A model generated the notes under the pieces. The model did no database searches. It had not been told where the DNA came from and was given only the letters and a program-made list of their open reading frames with translations. Positions 35,585 to 46,583 of a stretch of DNA of 64,000 nucleotides are shown in pieces. Each line of letters starts with the position of its first letter. Positions within the stretch are counted from its first letter, which is position 1. Origin of the DNA: Brucella oryzae (GTDB lineage Bacteria; Pseudomonadota; Alphaproteobacteria; Rhizobiales; Rhizobiaceae); contig JAAVLL010000001.1 of assembly GCA_012103035.1 (NCBI GenBank), positions 1,152,501 through 1,216,500 on the forward strand. Direction: 5' to 3'. The position numbers and the translations under genes were made by a program.

Positions 35585-35974
35585 GTGGTGCGCGAATATT
35601 ATACGATCACAGAGCTGACACGCGAGTTTGGTATTTCGACCCGTACTTTGCGCTTCTATGAAGATGAAGGCTTGATCTCTCCTGTGAGACGTGGTCGCAC
35701 GCGACTATTTCGCCCTGCCGACCGTCATCTTTTGAAGCAGATACTGCGGGGCAAGCGGCTCGGCTTTTCTATTGCGGAGATTCACGAGATCATTCAGATG
35801 TATCGTGAGCCGCCCGGTGAGACCGGACAGCTGAAGTTGCTTATGAAGCGCGTCGAGGAAAAACGTGACGATCTTCGTCAGAAGCGGCGCGATATTGAGG
35901 AGACGCTGGGTGAACTCGACCAGATCGAGGAATCCTGTATCGAGCGTCTCGCCGAACTCGGCGTCAATACCTGA
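35585..35974 (+). CDS. MerR-family transcriptional regulator
   Basis: A 129-residue intact regulator. YTITELTREFGISTRTLRFY is the winged-helix DNA-binding part with the EDEGLISPVRRGRTRLF wing. The C-terminal coiled coil (about 80-125) is rich in Arg/Glu and lacks metal-binding cysteines except one near the end (EESCIERL). It starts with tandem GTG codons. The preceding gap of about 260 bp is AT-rich and I see no gene in it. The targets are unknown. Confidence 0.85.
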   Translation: MVREYYTITELTREFGISTRTLRFYEDEGLISPVRRGRTRLFRPADRHLLKQILRGKRLGFSIAEIHEIIQMYREPPGETGQLKLLMKRVEEKRDDLRQKRRDIEETLGELDQIEESCIERLAELGVNT

Positions 35975-35980
35975 TCAACT

Positions 35981-36956
35981 CTACTGAGAATCGGGCACTG
36001 GAGAGCACATTTGTGCGATACTCTGGACGGTTCTGTTGTTCTCCTGGTCGATCTTGCCGCTGAAGACGTCATCGAACAGTTTAGCCTTGTCCAGTTCCGC
36101 CACGACACAGCCGCAGAACTGCCGACATAGCTGTTCGCCACCATTCTGAAGGCATGCGGCGACGCAGGACTGCGTGAAAGCCTCACGCGGCGCAGGCTGT
36201 GCCGGGGCATCAGTTGCGAGAACGCATAAACCAGTGCGATCAGCACCGGCTGATGAATGAGATAGAAAGCCAGGCTGTGCCTGCCTATGAAAGTCAGAGG
36301 CGTTTCCAGAAATTGTGGTCTGATTCCGCCCGCCAATAGCTGAAGCCATCCGAAGCGCTGAAAAATGCGTGCACCCGCTATGCCGATGAGAACCGCACCG
36401 AACCACGGAAACAGCGGCACATAATCATTCGAGCGCGGCATCACGGTCGAAAGACCAACCCAGCTCAATACTGGATGGTTGAAAATATCGGTGCGGGCAT
36501 AGAGCGGAGCGCTAATGACAAATGCTGCAACGGCCAATGTTACTAGTGCGGGTAGGCGTACAAAAGAAGACCAAGCACACTTGCCAGAGCGATTTGATGC
36601 AGGATTCCGAAAAGATGAAACTGTCTGGTGACATATACCATGTGACGGCTGAAATAGCGGCTGCAGCGGCAGCAATCTGGACCAGCCGTTTCGCCATCGG
36701 CTTCCAGCGAATGCCTTTGCCATGCGCCAGGACGAGGCTGAAGCCGACCAGAAACAGGAAGCTTGAAGCGATACAGCGGGCGAAAAGCTTCCAGCCCCGT
36801 GGGCAGTCGTGGCCGGAGCCATATAACCGAAAAACTCGAGGTCCCAGCCGAAATGGTAGATCGCCATGGCGATCAGCGCGATCCACGTGCAATGTCGATG
36901 CGCCCGAGGCGAACACGAAAGGAAGGTGTAGTATCCTGGGTCGTGATGTTAGACAT
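35981..36956 (-). CDS. DUF1624 membrane acyltransferase with cysteine-rich tail (several frameshifts)
   Basis: Heparan-alpha-glucosaminide N-acetyltransferase-like family. RLGRIDIARGSALIAMAIYH with FGWDLEFFGYMAP is the family signature (Asp and His at the first helix). About eight membrane segments follow, with FPWFGAVLIGIAGAR and FIGRHSLAFYLIHQPVLIAL near the end. Breaks near 36880, 36810, 36590 and 36195. After the last helix the protein gains a soluble tail with six cysteines (SCVAACLQNGGEQLCRQFC, then GC, and a final C near the end). MSNITTQDTTP start at 36956. The sugar substrate is unknown. Confidence 0.75.
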
Positions 36957-37104
36957 GGTTCCTTCCGGCTGGATAACAACGTCCGGTGTTTTTCGTTTCA
37001 TGGCAAATCTCTAACACAGCCTTTTGCAACACTATAGTATGCGGGTGCACACGGATTCGTGCTGGCATGGATGCGGGTAGGTGCCTCATATTGGAGAGTT
37101 TTGG

Positions 37105-37895
37105 TTGTTTTATAGTCTTTCGAAGATTTTTGGCTGTTTTTCAACCTGTTACGATCATCATCATTTTAATCCTGATTGCTTTTCTGGCCATGTGGCGTAG
37201 CTTACATCGGCTCAGTATGAGCGTGTTGGGGTGTCGATAATTATTCTATTCTTTGCGGCCTTCACGACACTTGGTGCTGTTCTGCTTGCTCCATTGGAGG
37301 ACCGTTTTGCAAAGCCGGATGAAATGCCGCAACGGGTCGACGGAATAGTCGTTCTTGGCGGCTATATGAACGGAGAGATCAACGCAGGGCGCAAAGGTTT
37401 TGAATTGAACAGCGCGGCTGATCGGATTTTTGAGGCAATGCGGCTGGCAAGGCTGTATCCGAACGCTAAAGTCATTATTTCCGGCGGCGAGGGCGCCTTT
37501 TTGAAAAATCCGCCAAAGAAGCGGATAGCACGCGGCAGATGCTGATTGATCTCGGCTTTTCAGGCGAGCGTTATATTTATGAAAACAAATCTCGCAATAC
37601 CGTCGAGAATGCGGTCTTCTCGAAGGAATTGGCTCATCCGCAGTCGGGCGATACCTGGCTTCTGGTCACCTCCGCATATCATATGCCGCGATCCATCGGT
37701 TGTTTTCGCAAGGCGAACTTCGACGTTGTCGCTTGGCCAGTAGACTATAAAACGCGCGCTAGTGAGCGTTTTGGTCTTTATCTGGAATCTCCGAATGAAG
37801 CGCTTTCGCGGTTCGGTGTGGCCGTGCGTGAATGGGTTGGGCTAACCGCCTACCGGCTAGCGGGCAAGACAGATATGCTTCTGCCTCAACCCTGA
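37105..37895 (+). CDS. YdcF/DUF218 family membrane protein (four frameshifts)
   Basis: Two N-terminal membrane segments (VTIIIILILIAFLAMWRSL and VSIIILFFAAFTTLGAVLL) and a DUF218 domain: DGIVVLGGYMNGE, ANAKVIISGG-like YPNAKVIISGGEGAF, ENKSRNTVENAVFSKELA and LLVTSAYHMPRSIGCF. TTG start at 37105, with GGAGAG 6 bases upstream. Bases are missing near 37130, 37148, 37228 and 37505. About 264 residues after repair. Relatives (ElyC, SanA) act in envelope glycan metabolism; the exact role is unknown. Confidence 0.78.
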
Positions 37896-38120
37896 TGCCG
37901 CATTTTGCCGCCACTTTAAAGCTTTTGTTAAGGTTATTCATAGGTAACTTATTGATAAATATCACTTATTGAGGGTGCGTGTCTGGCGCTTAAAACCTGT
38001 CGCCGCAATTCAGCCGCTTTTCATCGTTGCGTTCCGGACATCACGAAGCTATATGATTGGTAACAGCGTTGTGAAGGATGCTGTGTAAAAGAGTTGCACA
38101 ACAAGGTTGCCATAATCTCC

Positions 38121-38219
38121 ATGGACGAAACCGTTCAAAAATCCTGCTGGGGCGTTACGCTCTGGGCAGTCATTGGTCTCGCTGCTGTCATCCTCATGGC
38201 TTATCTGTTCTCCGTCTAG
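38121..38219 (+). CDS. Possible 32-residue membrane protein
   Basis: MDETVQKSCWGVTLWAVIGL then AAVILMAYLFSV: a short polar head with one Cys and a single membrane helix that reaches the C-terminus. No clear ribosome binding site. The surrounding 37896-38430 gap holds nothing else I recognise. It precedes sdaA by about 210 bp. Confidence 0.4.
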   Translation: MDETVQKSCWGVTLWAVIGLAAVILMAYLFSV

Positions 38220-38430
38220 AAGTCAGGCGGCGTTGCGTATTACGGAAATTTGATGCCGCATTTCGGCATTCCGTTTGCGTTGATCCTTTCCTACACTATC
38301 TGATAGAGATGCGCGGTCTTCGCGTTAGCGACTTTTGCCGAGTTTTGTCTAAAATGGACGATCAGGCAAATCGCAAGCGACGTTGCGATCAGGGATCAAT
38401 CAGCCACATGATGGCTGCAGAAGGTGTGGA

Positions 38431-39829
38431 ATGTTTCTGTCGGTTTTCGATCTTTACAAGATTGGTATTGGGCCTTCCAGTTCGCATACGATGGGCCCAA
38501 TGACGGCCGCGCGCATGTTTCTCAACGAAATAGTCAGCGGAAACTGGCCACGGCCTGCGCATTCGAAAATCCACCGGTTGAAAGCGAGTCTGCACGGCTC
38601 GCTGGCTTATACCGGCGTTGGACATGCGACGGATCGCGCCGTTATTCTGGGGCTCTGCGGTCATCTGCCTGATACGGTTGATCCCGACATCATGGACGTC
38701 GAGATTGAGAAGGTTTTCGCCGAGAAGAAGGTAAACCCTGACGGGCATCCAGCCTATCATTTCGACCCCAAGATTGATCTTGTGCTGGATCGGAAAACGC
38801 CTTTGCCGGGGCATGCTAACGGAATGGCTTTCTCCGCATTCGATGCCGACGACAATCTTCTGTTACGTCGTGCTTATTTTTCTATCGGCGGCGGTTTCGT
38901 TGTGACCGAAGAAGCGAGCCGTGTTCAGCGCAGCGGGGCGAAACGGACGATAAGGCCGATGTGCCGTTTCCGTTCCGCAGTGCCGCTGAAATGCTTGAGA
39001 TGGCTCACGACAGCGGGTTGTCGATTGCCGAAATGAAACGGGCTAACGAAGAAAAACATATGGCGCGCGGTGATCTGGACAGCGGTCTTGATCGCATTTG
39101 GGGAGCCATGCGCGGCTGTATCGAGCGCGGCTTGAGCCGTGATGGTGTGATGCCCGGTGGTCTGAATGTTCGCCGTCGTGCGCGACAGCTTCACGACAAG
39201 CTGCAGGACGATTGGCGCAACAACCGCAGCAACCCGCTTCTGGCGAATGATTGGCTGTCTGTCTATGCCATGGCCGTCAATGAGGAAAATGCATCCGGCG
39301 GCAGGGTTGTGACTGCACCGACAAACGGTGCCGCAGGCGTCGTGCCAGCAGTTCTGCGCTATTACCTGCATTTTCATGATGATGCCGATGAAAAGGTATC
39401 AGGGATTTCCTCCTCACCTCGGCTGCGATCGGTGGTGTCATCAAGCACAATGCATCGATTTCAGGTGCCGAAGTCGGTTGCCAGGGCGAGGTGGGATCAG
39501 CATCGGCCATGGCCGCGGCGGGTCTTGCCGCTGTGCTTGGTGGATCGCCTGAGCAAATTGAGAATGCTGCTGAAATAGCACTGGAACACCATCTTGGCAT
39601 GACTTGCGACCCGGTTGCTGGGCTTGTGCAGGTACCTTGTATCGAGCGTAATGCGCTTGGTGCTGTGAAGGCAGTGACTGCGGCATCGCTGGCGGTGAAG
39701 GGTGACGGCAAGCATTTTGTGCCGCTCGACGCTTGTATAGAGACGATGCGCCAGACCGGTCACGATATGAGCGAGCGTTACAAGGAAACCAGTCAGGGCG
39801 GTCTCGCCGTGAACGTGGTCGCCTGTTGA
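38431..39829 (+). CDS. sdaA: L-serine ammonia-lyase, iron-sulfur type (two frameshifts)
   Basis: Deaminates L-serine to pyruvate with a 4Fe-4S cluster. [20 protein letters not shown] and [10 protein letters not shown] start the N-terminal domain. The catalytic domain has [40 protein letters not shown] and [20 protein letters not shown], which hold the cluster cysteines. Single bases are missing near 38942 and 39402. About 466 residues after repair; the single-chain form. Confidence 0.92.
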
Positions 39830-39898
39830 TTAGCGATTCTGGACGGAATGCGATGCTTCAGGCTTGAAGCTTGCATTCGTCTTGGCTAAATCACCTCT

Positions 39899-40336
39899 AT
39901 GGCTCTCAATCTCGTCAAACTTTGCGTCGGCTGTGACAGTATAGAAGATCTCGCAGCATGGATCGATTTTCGTCTTGCGGAACAGCGCGCTGCCGGTTTG
40001 ATGCCGGAGCAGTTTCATACAACGAGAATGGTGCCGAAACGGATTGATGAGCTGCTGGAAGGCGGTTCGCTCTACTGGGTTATCAAGGGCAATGTCCAAT
40101 GCCGTCAGCGTTTATTGGATGTCCGCCCGTTCACGGACGAACAGGGCATCAATCGCTGCCATCTTGTTCTCGAACCCAGGATCATTCCGACCGAGTGGCA
40201 GCCGCGCCGCGCCTTTCAGGGGTGGCGCTATCTAGCTGAAAATGAAGTCCCGCGTGATGAGGCCGCCGGTAAAACGGGCAGAGCTGCCTTGCCTGCAGAA
40301 TTGCGGCAGGAGCTGGCAGCTCTAGGATTGCTTTGA
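39899..40336 (+). CDS. DUF1489 family protein
   Basis: A 145-residue intact protein conserved in alphaproteobacteria. MALNLVKLCVGCDSIEDLAAW, then TRMVPKRIDELLEGGSLYWV and KGNVQCRQRLLDVRPFTDE. Probably a single alpha/beta domain. Function unknown. It follows sdaA by 69 bp and is closed by a bidirectional terminator. Confidence 0.8.
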   Translation: MALNLVKLCVGCDSIEDLAAWIDFRLAEQRAAGLMPEQFHTTRMVPKRIDELLEGGSLYWVIKGNVQCRQRLLDVRPFTDEQGINRCHLVLEPRIIPTEWQPRRAFQGWRYLAENEVPRDEAAGKTGRAALPAELRQELAALGLL

Positions 40337-40345
40337 AGTTGACTC

Positions 40346-40388
40346 ATGATAAAGGGCCTGCGGTTAACCGGCAGGCCCTTTATCATTT
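40346..40388 (+). terminator. Bidirectional terminator
   Basis: ATGATAAAGGGCCTGC pairs with GCAGGCCCTTTATCAT around a GGTTAACCG-type centre. It separates two convergent genes. Confidence 0.9.
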
Positions 40389-40401
40389 CATCTGTGATCT
40401 A

Positions 40402-40698
40402 TCAGTTTTCTATCGTCAGACGAACTGAAACTCGGTCGAAATTCACCGGCAGGGTCATCCGCATGGAAGCTCGTGGCTGAACCAGTCGCTTGTTGCGGGC
40501 CGCATGGCAGACGAGCAGCCCGACGAGATCTTTGGTCTGAAAGCCGGTGCCGCGTCTTACGTCGGCAATTCGCAGGGCTGTCTGCTTGAGACCTTGTACC
40601 GAGAATAACGCTCCGAACGCTGAGGCTTTACCTTCATCGTGAGTCCAGTCAGCTGTTTTGAACGGTGGTTGACCGAAAGTTTCTCTCATATTTGACAT
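40402..40698 (-). CDS. Hypothetical protein
   Basis: A 98-residue intact frame, MSNMRETFGQPPFKTADWTH at the start, ending NFDRVSVRLTIEN. The C-terminal part has a beta-rich look. AGGG lies upstream of the ATG. I do not recognise the family and assign no function. It is located just downstream of the D-Ala-D-Ala carboxypeptidase gene on the same strand. Confidence 0.5.
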   Translation of the reverse strand: MSNMRETFGQPPFKTADWTHDEGKASAFGALFSVQGLKQTALRIADVRRGTGFQTKDLVGLLVCHAARNKRLVQPRASMRMTLPVNFDRVSVRLTIEN

Positions 40699-40770
40699 CT
40701 CGAAACCCTCTACGCATTACAAATTCGGGTTTGAAACTGGCGACGAGGGAGCACAGCCCCTCGCAATCGA

Positions 40771-42178
40771 TTAGTTCGCGATTGCATAGCAGCCGAAATT
40801 TTTCTTTTTCAGCGATGTGCATGCATCCCATGCGGCCTGCTTGGAAGAGAATCCAACAAAGCGCGCGCGGTAAAAGTTGTGCTACCTTTGTTAAAGGTCT
40901 CGGTATAGGGCGACGCTGCGCGCAGCATGCTACCCGCCGTGGCAGAAGCCTTGGCCAGCATGTCCCGTGCCTGGTCTTCGCTAGGCAGAGAGCCAATCTG
41001 AATCGCCCAGCCACCAGCAGCAGGAGCGGATGCGGTCGTGACTGGATCGACATCTTCGCCCTGCGCAGACGGAACGGCGGCCTTCGGAGTTGGGCGAATG
41101 GCCGCCTGTGCAGCAAGCGCAGCCGGACGCGCAGTTGGTGCAGCAAGTGCCAGAACCTGTGGCTGGTCGCTGTCGCCTTCGCCGCTTTCATTGTTGATGA
41201 CATCTTCCACGGCCACTACCTGACGGTTCACCGGAACAGGTGCATTCTTAGCTTTTGGAAGATCAATCGAAGCGACGACCTGCGGTGCATCGTTACGCAT
41301 GGCGACCAACGGTGCAGCGTTGCGGCTGCGCGTTGCCATCGGGAGATATTTGCGGATCAGCTGAGTCATATGGGCGTCGCGGCTGGCACCGGTATTACCA
41401 CCCATAACGACGGCTACAAGCCTACGACCATCCAAGCTGACTGAGGAAGCCAGGTTATAACCGGATGCATTTGTATAACCGGTTTTGATGCCATCCACGC
41501 CTTCGACACGACCGAGCAAACGGTTGTGGCCGTTGATGGTTTGTCCGCGGAAAACGAAGCTGCGACGCGAGAAATAGGAGAATTCATTTGGGAAGTGCTG
41601 GCGAAGCGCAATGCTGAGGATCGCCATGTCACGTGCAGTCGTATGCTGTGCCATGTTGGGCAGGCCCGATGCGTTGCGGAACGTCGTGCTGCGCATACCA
41701 AGGCGACGCGCCTTCGCTGTCATCATCTGAGCGAAACGTTCTTCGGAGCCGCCGATATATTCACCGACAGCTGTGGCTACGTCGTTGGCGGATTTCGTAA
41801 TCATGGCAAGCGCGGCATCTTCAGCACGAATGCTCTGTCCCGAACGGAAGCCGATTTTCGTAGGCGGACGTGCGGCCGCATAGGCGGACACGGGGATACG
41901 TGTGTCCTTGTTCATGCGGCCGGCCTGCATTGCCTCGAACAGCATGTATAGGGTCATCATTTTAGTGAGGGACGCAGGATAGCGTTGGGCATCCGCATTC
42001 GAGGCAAAAGTGTTTTGCCGGTATTCGCATCAATTACAATAGCTGCATATCTATCGCTTGCCGCTATCGCCGGTATCGTTGTCGAAGCTGTTGAACACCC
42101 CGTTACAACTGCAAGAAGAAGGGTGGCTTGCGCCGCTCTTTTCAAGGCATATGCGACTTTACTAAATGCGGTACGCAC
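40771..42178 (-). CDS. D-alanyl-D-alanine carboxypeptidase with SPOR domain (two frameshifts)
   Basis: A PBP5/DacF-type low-molecular-mass penicillin-binding protein that trims peptidoglycan stems. Signal region with VVTGCSTAST, then the active-site tetrad SLTK, the KSAND (SxN) motif and GIKTGYTNAS (KTG). After a proline/alanine-rich linker the C-terminal SPOR domain (WAIQIGSLPSEDQARDMLAK) binds denuded septal glycan. Bases are missing near 42013 and 40876. After repair the end reads FGCYAIAN. About 469 residues. It is probably active at the division site, an inference from SPOR. Confidence 0.88.
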
Positions 42179-42860
42179 GATGATGACCTACCTGTATCCC
42201 GGATTTTTGAACTGCTGCACAAAAGGCACACAGCGTCTAATTCGGTGATCCTACTGCCATCAGCGTTACCAATCCGTTTATGGTAACTGCGTTGTTCATA
42301 AATTTCGGAAAAATTTTGAAAAGCGGCAATGCCTGCGTGGGGCCGCATATGCCTGTTTCGACTGCTCACGAAGATGTGTCGTTTTAATACGGTTTGTATC
42401 TCAATGGAGCGAAGGTTGCGCCAGAAACACAAAAACTCGCTTTCGCGAGTTTAATCTACTGCTGCCTTATTTGGTTGGAAGGGGGCAGCCTCTCGAGTAT
42501 GTGTGTTCTGAAAAGTCGCTAGTTTGAAATGCGTTTATTATTATTTTGATTATGTATGTAAATTAGTATTTTTTTCATATGCCGAAACGGCAATTTGTAA
42601 TCCGCTTTCTATTGAGCGCAGTTTATGGCCCGCAAGTATTAGAGGGGCTGTTTATGGGGCCTGTATCGCATCGGCTATTTTATATATAGGCCTGTTTTGC
42701 GAGGGCCTTTCATTCGGACGATGGCACATAACTGTGTCAAGCCTCGCTATTGCAATAAGTCCCGGTTGCAAGTGCCAATGAAGGGCTTAAAATCACCACA
42801 TGACGACCTACATAATAGGGCAAGTTGGGTCAGGCAGATGGGCATCCGGATTATAGTTTC
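42179..42860. other. 682-bp gap without a recognisable gene
   Basis: AT-rich, between the divergent carboxypeptidase and clpS. An open frame at 42524-42781 has no family features or ribosome binding site. A hairpin with T-rich flank lies at 42433-42452. The rest presumably holds the clpS promoter. Confidence 0.5.
42433..42455 (+). terminator. Hairpin, possible terminator of an unseen small transcript
   Basis: AAACTCGC pairs with GCGAGTTT around TTTC, then TAATCT. No protein gene lies upstream on this strand for over 2 kb, so a small RNA ending here is possible. Confidence 0.4.
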
Positions 42861-42881
42861 ATGAGGCATCTCGATTTAGTC

Positions 42882-43210
42882 ATGCAAAGCAAGACCGACG
42901 GCGGAAATGGTCCGGAAAACGGCACCGTTGTGGTAACGCGTACACAGCCGAAAACCAAGAAGCCCAGCCTCTATCGTGTCCTGCTCCTCAACGACGACTA
43001 CACACCCATGGAGTTCGTCGTTCATGTCCTGCAGCGGTTTTTCCAGAAGAACCAGGATGATGCCACGCGCATCATGCTGCATGTTCACAATCACGGGGTC
43101 GGCGAGTGCGGCGTATTTACATACGAAGTCGCCGAAACCAAAGTCAGTCAGGTCATGGATTTCGCCCGCCAAAACCAGCATCCGCTGCAATGCGTGATGG
43201 AGAAAAGTGA
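42882..43210 (+). CDS. clpS: ATP-dependent Clp protease adaptor ClpS (late frameshift)
   Basis: Delivers N-degron substrates to Clp[21 protein letters not shown] is the family core and [20 protein letters not shown] follows. One A is missing near 43205; after repair the protein ends EKK and stops at 43208-43210, seven bases before clpA. Unrepaired, the frame overlaps clpA. Start at 42882 (MQSKTDGG) or at 42861. Confidence 0.92.
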
Positions 43211-43216
43211 GGTCAT

Positions 43217-45690
43217 ATGCCATCGTTCTCCCCAAGCCTTGAAAGGGCCCTGCATCAAGCCCTCACAATAGCAAACGAGCGGCATCACGAATATGCGACG
43301 CTCGAACATCTTTTGCTTGCCTTGATCGACGATCAGGATGCGGGAGCAGTGATGCGTGCCTGCAGCGTCGACCTTGAGCATCTCAAACGTATCGTTACTG
43401 ATTATATTGATCGCGAACTCGATAATCTCGTCACAGGTTATGATGAAGATTCGAAGCCAACTGCCGCCTTCCAGCGCGTTATTCAACGCGCGGTCATCCA
43501 TGTGCAGTCCTCGAACCGTGAGGAAGTAACCGGTGCCAATGTGCTCGTTGCTATTTTCGCGGAACGGGAAAGCCATGCCGCCTATTTCCTCCAGGAGCAG
43601 CAGATGACCCGTTACGATGCCGTGAACTATATCTCGCACGGCATCTCAAAACGGCCGCAGAGCAACGAAACCCGCCCTCCGCGCGGCGCGGAAAGTGCCA
43701 GCGAAGAACGTACTAGCACGGAACAGGAAGAAAGCGCCAAGAAGAAGCAGGATGCGCTGTCCGCTTATTGCGTCAATCTGAATGAAAAGGCCAAGGCCGG
43801 GCGCATCGATCCGCTGATTGGGCGTGATAGCGAAATCAACCGTACCATACAGGTACTCTGCCGCCGTTCCAAGAATAACCCGCTTTATGTGGGCGATCCT
43901 GGCGTCGGCAAGACGGCCATTGCCGAAGGTCTCGCGAAGCGTATTGTTGAAGGACAGGTTCCCGAAGCGCTTGCCGATGCGACGATCTTCTCGCTCGACA
44001 TGGGCACGCTTCTGGCGGGCACGCGCTATCGTGGCGACTTTGAAGAACGTCTGAAGCAAGTCGTCAAGAGCTCGAAGAGTATCCGGGTGCGGTCCTGTTC
44101 ATCGATGAGATTCATACGGTTATCGGCGCTGGTGCCACTTCGGGCGGCGCGATGGATGCATCGAACCTGTTGAAGCCTGCGCTTTCATCCGGTGCCATTC
44201 GCTGCATCGGCTCGACGACCTATAAGGAATATCGTCAGTTCTTCGAGAAGGACCGCGCCTTGGTGCGCCGTTTCCAGAAGATCGATGTCAATGAGCCGTC
44301 GATCCCGGATGCGATTGAGATTATGAAGGGGCTGAAGCCCTACTTCGAGGATTTCCACAAGGTCAAGTACACGGTCGATGCCATCAAGACGGCGGTGGAA
44401 TTGTCTGCGCGTTATATTTCGGATCGCAAATTGCCAGACAAGGCAATCGATGTGATTGATGAAACCGGCGCCGGCCAGATGCTGTTACCTGAAAACAAGC
44501 GCAAGAAGACCATCGGCGTGAAGGAAATCGAAGCGACAATCGCGACGATGGCTCGCATCCCGCCGAAGTCGGTATCGAAGGATGACGAACAGGTTCTGTC
44601 GCATCTGGATGCTGAATTGAAGCGTGTCGTCTATGGTCAGGATCTGGCGATCGAAGCGCTGTCGGCGTCTATCAAGCTCGCCCGTGCGGGATTGCGTGAA
44701 CCGGACAAGCCAATCGGTTCCTATCTGTTCTCCGGTCCGACCGGCGTCGGCAAGACGGAAGTCGCCAAGCAACTGGCAAGCTCGCTTGGTGTGGAACTCC
44801 TACGTTTCGACATGTCGGAATATATGGAACGTCACACCGTCTCGCGGCTTATCGGTGCGCCTCCGGGCTATGTAGGCTTCGATCAGGGCGGTCTCCTGAC
44901 TGATGGCGTCGATCAGCATCCGCATTGCGTGCTGCTGCTTGATGAAATCGAGAAAGCGCATCCGGATCTGTTCAATATACTGTTGCAGGTAATGGATCAT
45001 GGTTCACTGACCGATCACAACGGCAAGAAGATCGATTTCCGCAATGTGATCCTCATCATGACCACCAATGCCGGTGCGTCGGATATGGCCAAGGCAGCAA
45101 TCGGCTTCGGTTCCACGCGACGCGAAGGCGATGACATGGAAGCGATCAACCGCTTGTTCACGCCTGAGTTCCGTAACCGACTGGATGCGATCATTCCGTT
45201 CGGTCCGTTGCCGGTTCCGGTCATTCATCAGGTCGTGCAGAAGTTCGTGCTTCAGCTTGAGGCACAGCTTGCCGAGCGTGGCGTGACTTTCGAACTGACC
45301 GAAGGCGCAATTGCCTGGCTGGCTGACAAGGGTTACGATGAACGCATGGGCGCACGTCCGCTTGCGCGGGTTATCCAGGAACACATCAAGAAGCCGTTAG
45401 CTGATGAAGTGCTGTTCGGAAAACTCAAGCATGGTGGAACGGTCCGTGTGGATGTCGTGACGAAACCGGACGGAAAGACCGATTTGTCGCTGGAAAGCGT
45501 GGCTGATAAGCCGGTAAGTCCGAAGAAGGATATCCCTGCTGAAAAGAAGCAGCTGCAACGCAAGAAGGCTGCTCCGAAGAAGGCCGAGAAGGAAAAGGTA
45601 CTAGCTGGCAAGGCTGAACCTGCATCGAAATCTTCTTCGAAGGCCGCGGCGACCAAATCTTCGGTGCCGAAAGTCCCGCGTAAGAAATAA
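43217..45690 (+). CDS. clpA: ATP-dependent Clp protease ATP-binding subunit ClpA (one frameshift)
   Basis: Unfoldase of ClpAP. The N-domain (1-140) begins [23 protein letters not shown]-1 has Walker [12 protein letters not shown]-2 has GPTGVGKT and the Walker [15 protein letters not shown]. One G is missing near 44069, before [20 protein letters not shown]. The last 75 residues or so are a Lys/Ala/Pro-rich low-complexity tail (after [15 protein letters not shown]) absent in E. coli ClpA. About 824 residues after repair. Cotranscribed with clpS. Confidence 0.94.
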
Positions 45691-45700
45691 CGAGCAATCT

Positions 45701-45732
45701 GAACGGCTCTCTCGGAGGGCCGTTCTGTTTTT
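45701..45732 (+). terminator. Intrinsic terminator after clpA
   Basis: GAACGGC pairs with GCCGTTC around an 11-base loop with extra CTC/GAG pairing, followed by TGTTTTT. Confidence 0.85.
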
Positions 45733-45754
45733 GAGTATGAAACTGGCGTGAATG

Positions 45755-45812
45755 AAAACTGAGGTTTTCCGGTCTGAGCGTAAAACCGGGTGCAACTTGC
45801 TCGGAGCTTGCT
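45755..45812 (-). repeat. Remnant of the palindromic intergenic repeat
   Basis: On the minus strand it begins GTTAGAGCAAGC and holds CCCGGTTTTACG followed by GACCGGAAAACC, which pair imperfectly. It shares the TTAGAGCA terminus with the copy near 22650. Confidence 0.4.
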
Positions 45813-45825
45813 CTAACGTGACGCA

Positions 45826-46583
45826 ATGTCACCGATTCATTCCGATCATCCTGAACACAAATCAGAAGATCATCATCTGCGATGGTTCTTGCGCGGCTGC
45901 ACGCGGATTTGCAGTATCCCGGCTGTTTTGCTGATGAGTTCGTTCATCGGTTTTGCGGGACTGGCAATTGAAAGCGGAATCACCGTCGTTCAAGCCGTTT
46001 TCATGACACTGACTATCTGGGCGCTTCCGGCAAAGGTCGTTCTAATCGGAGCGATCAGTGCAGGTGTGGCTTTGCCTGCCACAGCTCTCGCGGTGGGGCT
46101 TTCATCCGTGCGTTTGATGCCGATGGTGGTCGCGCTGCTTCCCGAGTTGCAGGGTCCTAAAACGCGGAAGCTGACATTGATGACCCTTTGTCATTTCGTT
46201 GCCGTCACCGCTTGGGTCATGGCCATGGAAGAGCTGCACAAAATCCCGCGTGATATGCGAACCAGTTATTTTGCCGGAATCGGGATGGTTTTAGTCGGAA
46301 CCAATGCGATTGTCGTGGCTATCGTCTATTCGTTATCGACGTCTTTTCCGCCTATCGTTTTCGCTGCACTTTTCCTGCTGACGCCGATGTATTTTCTGAC
46401 GTCGCTCTGGCGTTCGGCGAGAGAACGGGCAGGGCAGGTCGCAATGATTTCCGGATCATTCTGTTTCCCATATTTCATCATCTGGCACCGGGCTATGACC
46501 TGTTGATTACGGGTGTTCTCGGTGGGCTGATAGCCTTCGGGTTTCATCGGATGCGCCGCATAGCCGTAGGAGCAGCCGAATGA
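45826..46583 (+). CDS. azlC: AzlC family branched-chain amino acid exporter subunit (one frameshift)
   Basis: Large subunit of an AzlCD-type exporter. About six to seven membrane helices, with MSSFIGFAGLAIESGITVVQ and the AzlC hallmark VFMTLTIWALPAKVVLIGAI. A base is missing near 46455. After repair the end reads HHLAPGYDLLITGVLGGLIA and stops at 46581, overlapping azlD by ATGA. About 252 residues. The substrate (branched-chain amino acids in B. subtilis AzlCD) is inferred. Confidence 0.85.

Noticed and set aside
42524..42781. 85-residue plus-strand frame in the gap before clpS
   Set aside because: AT-rich, no ribosome binding site, no recognised motif.
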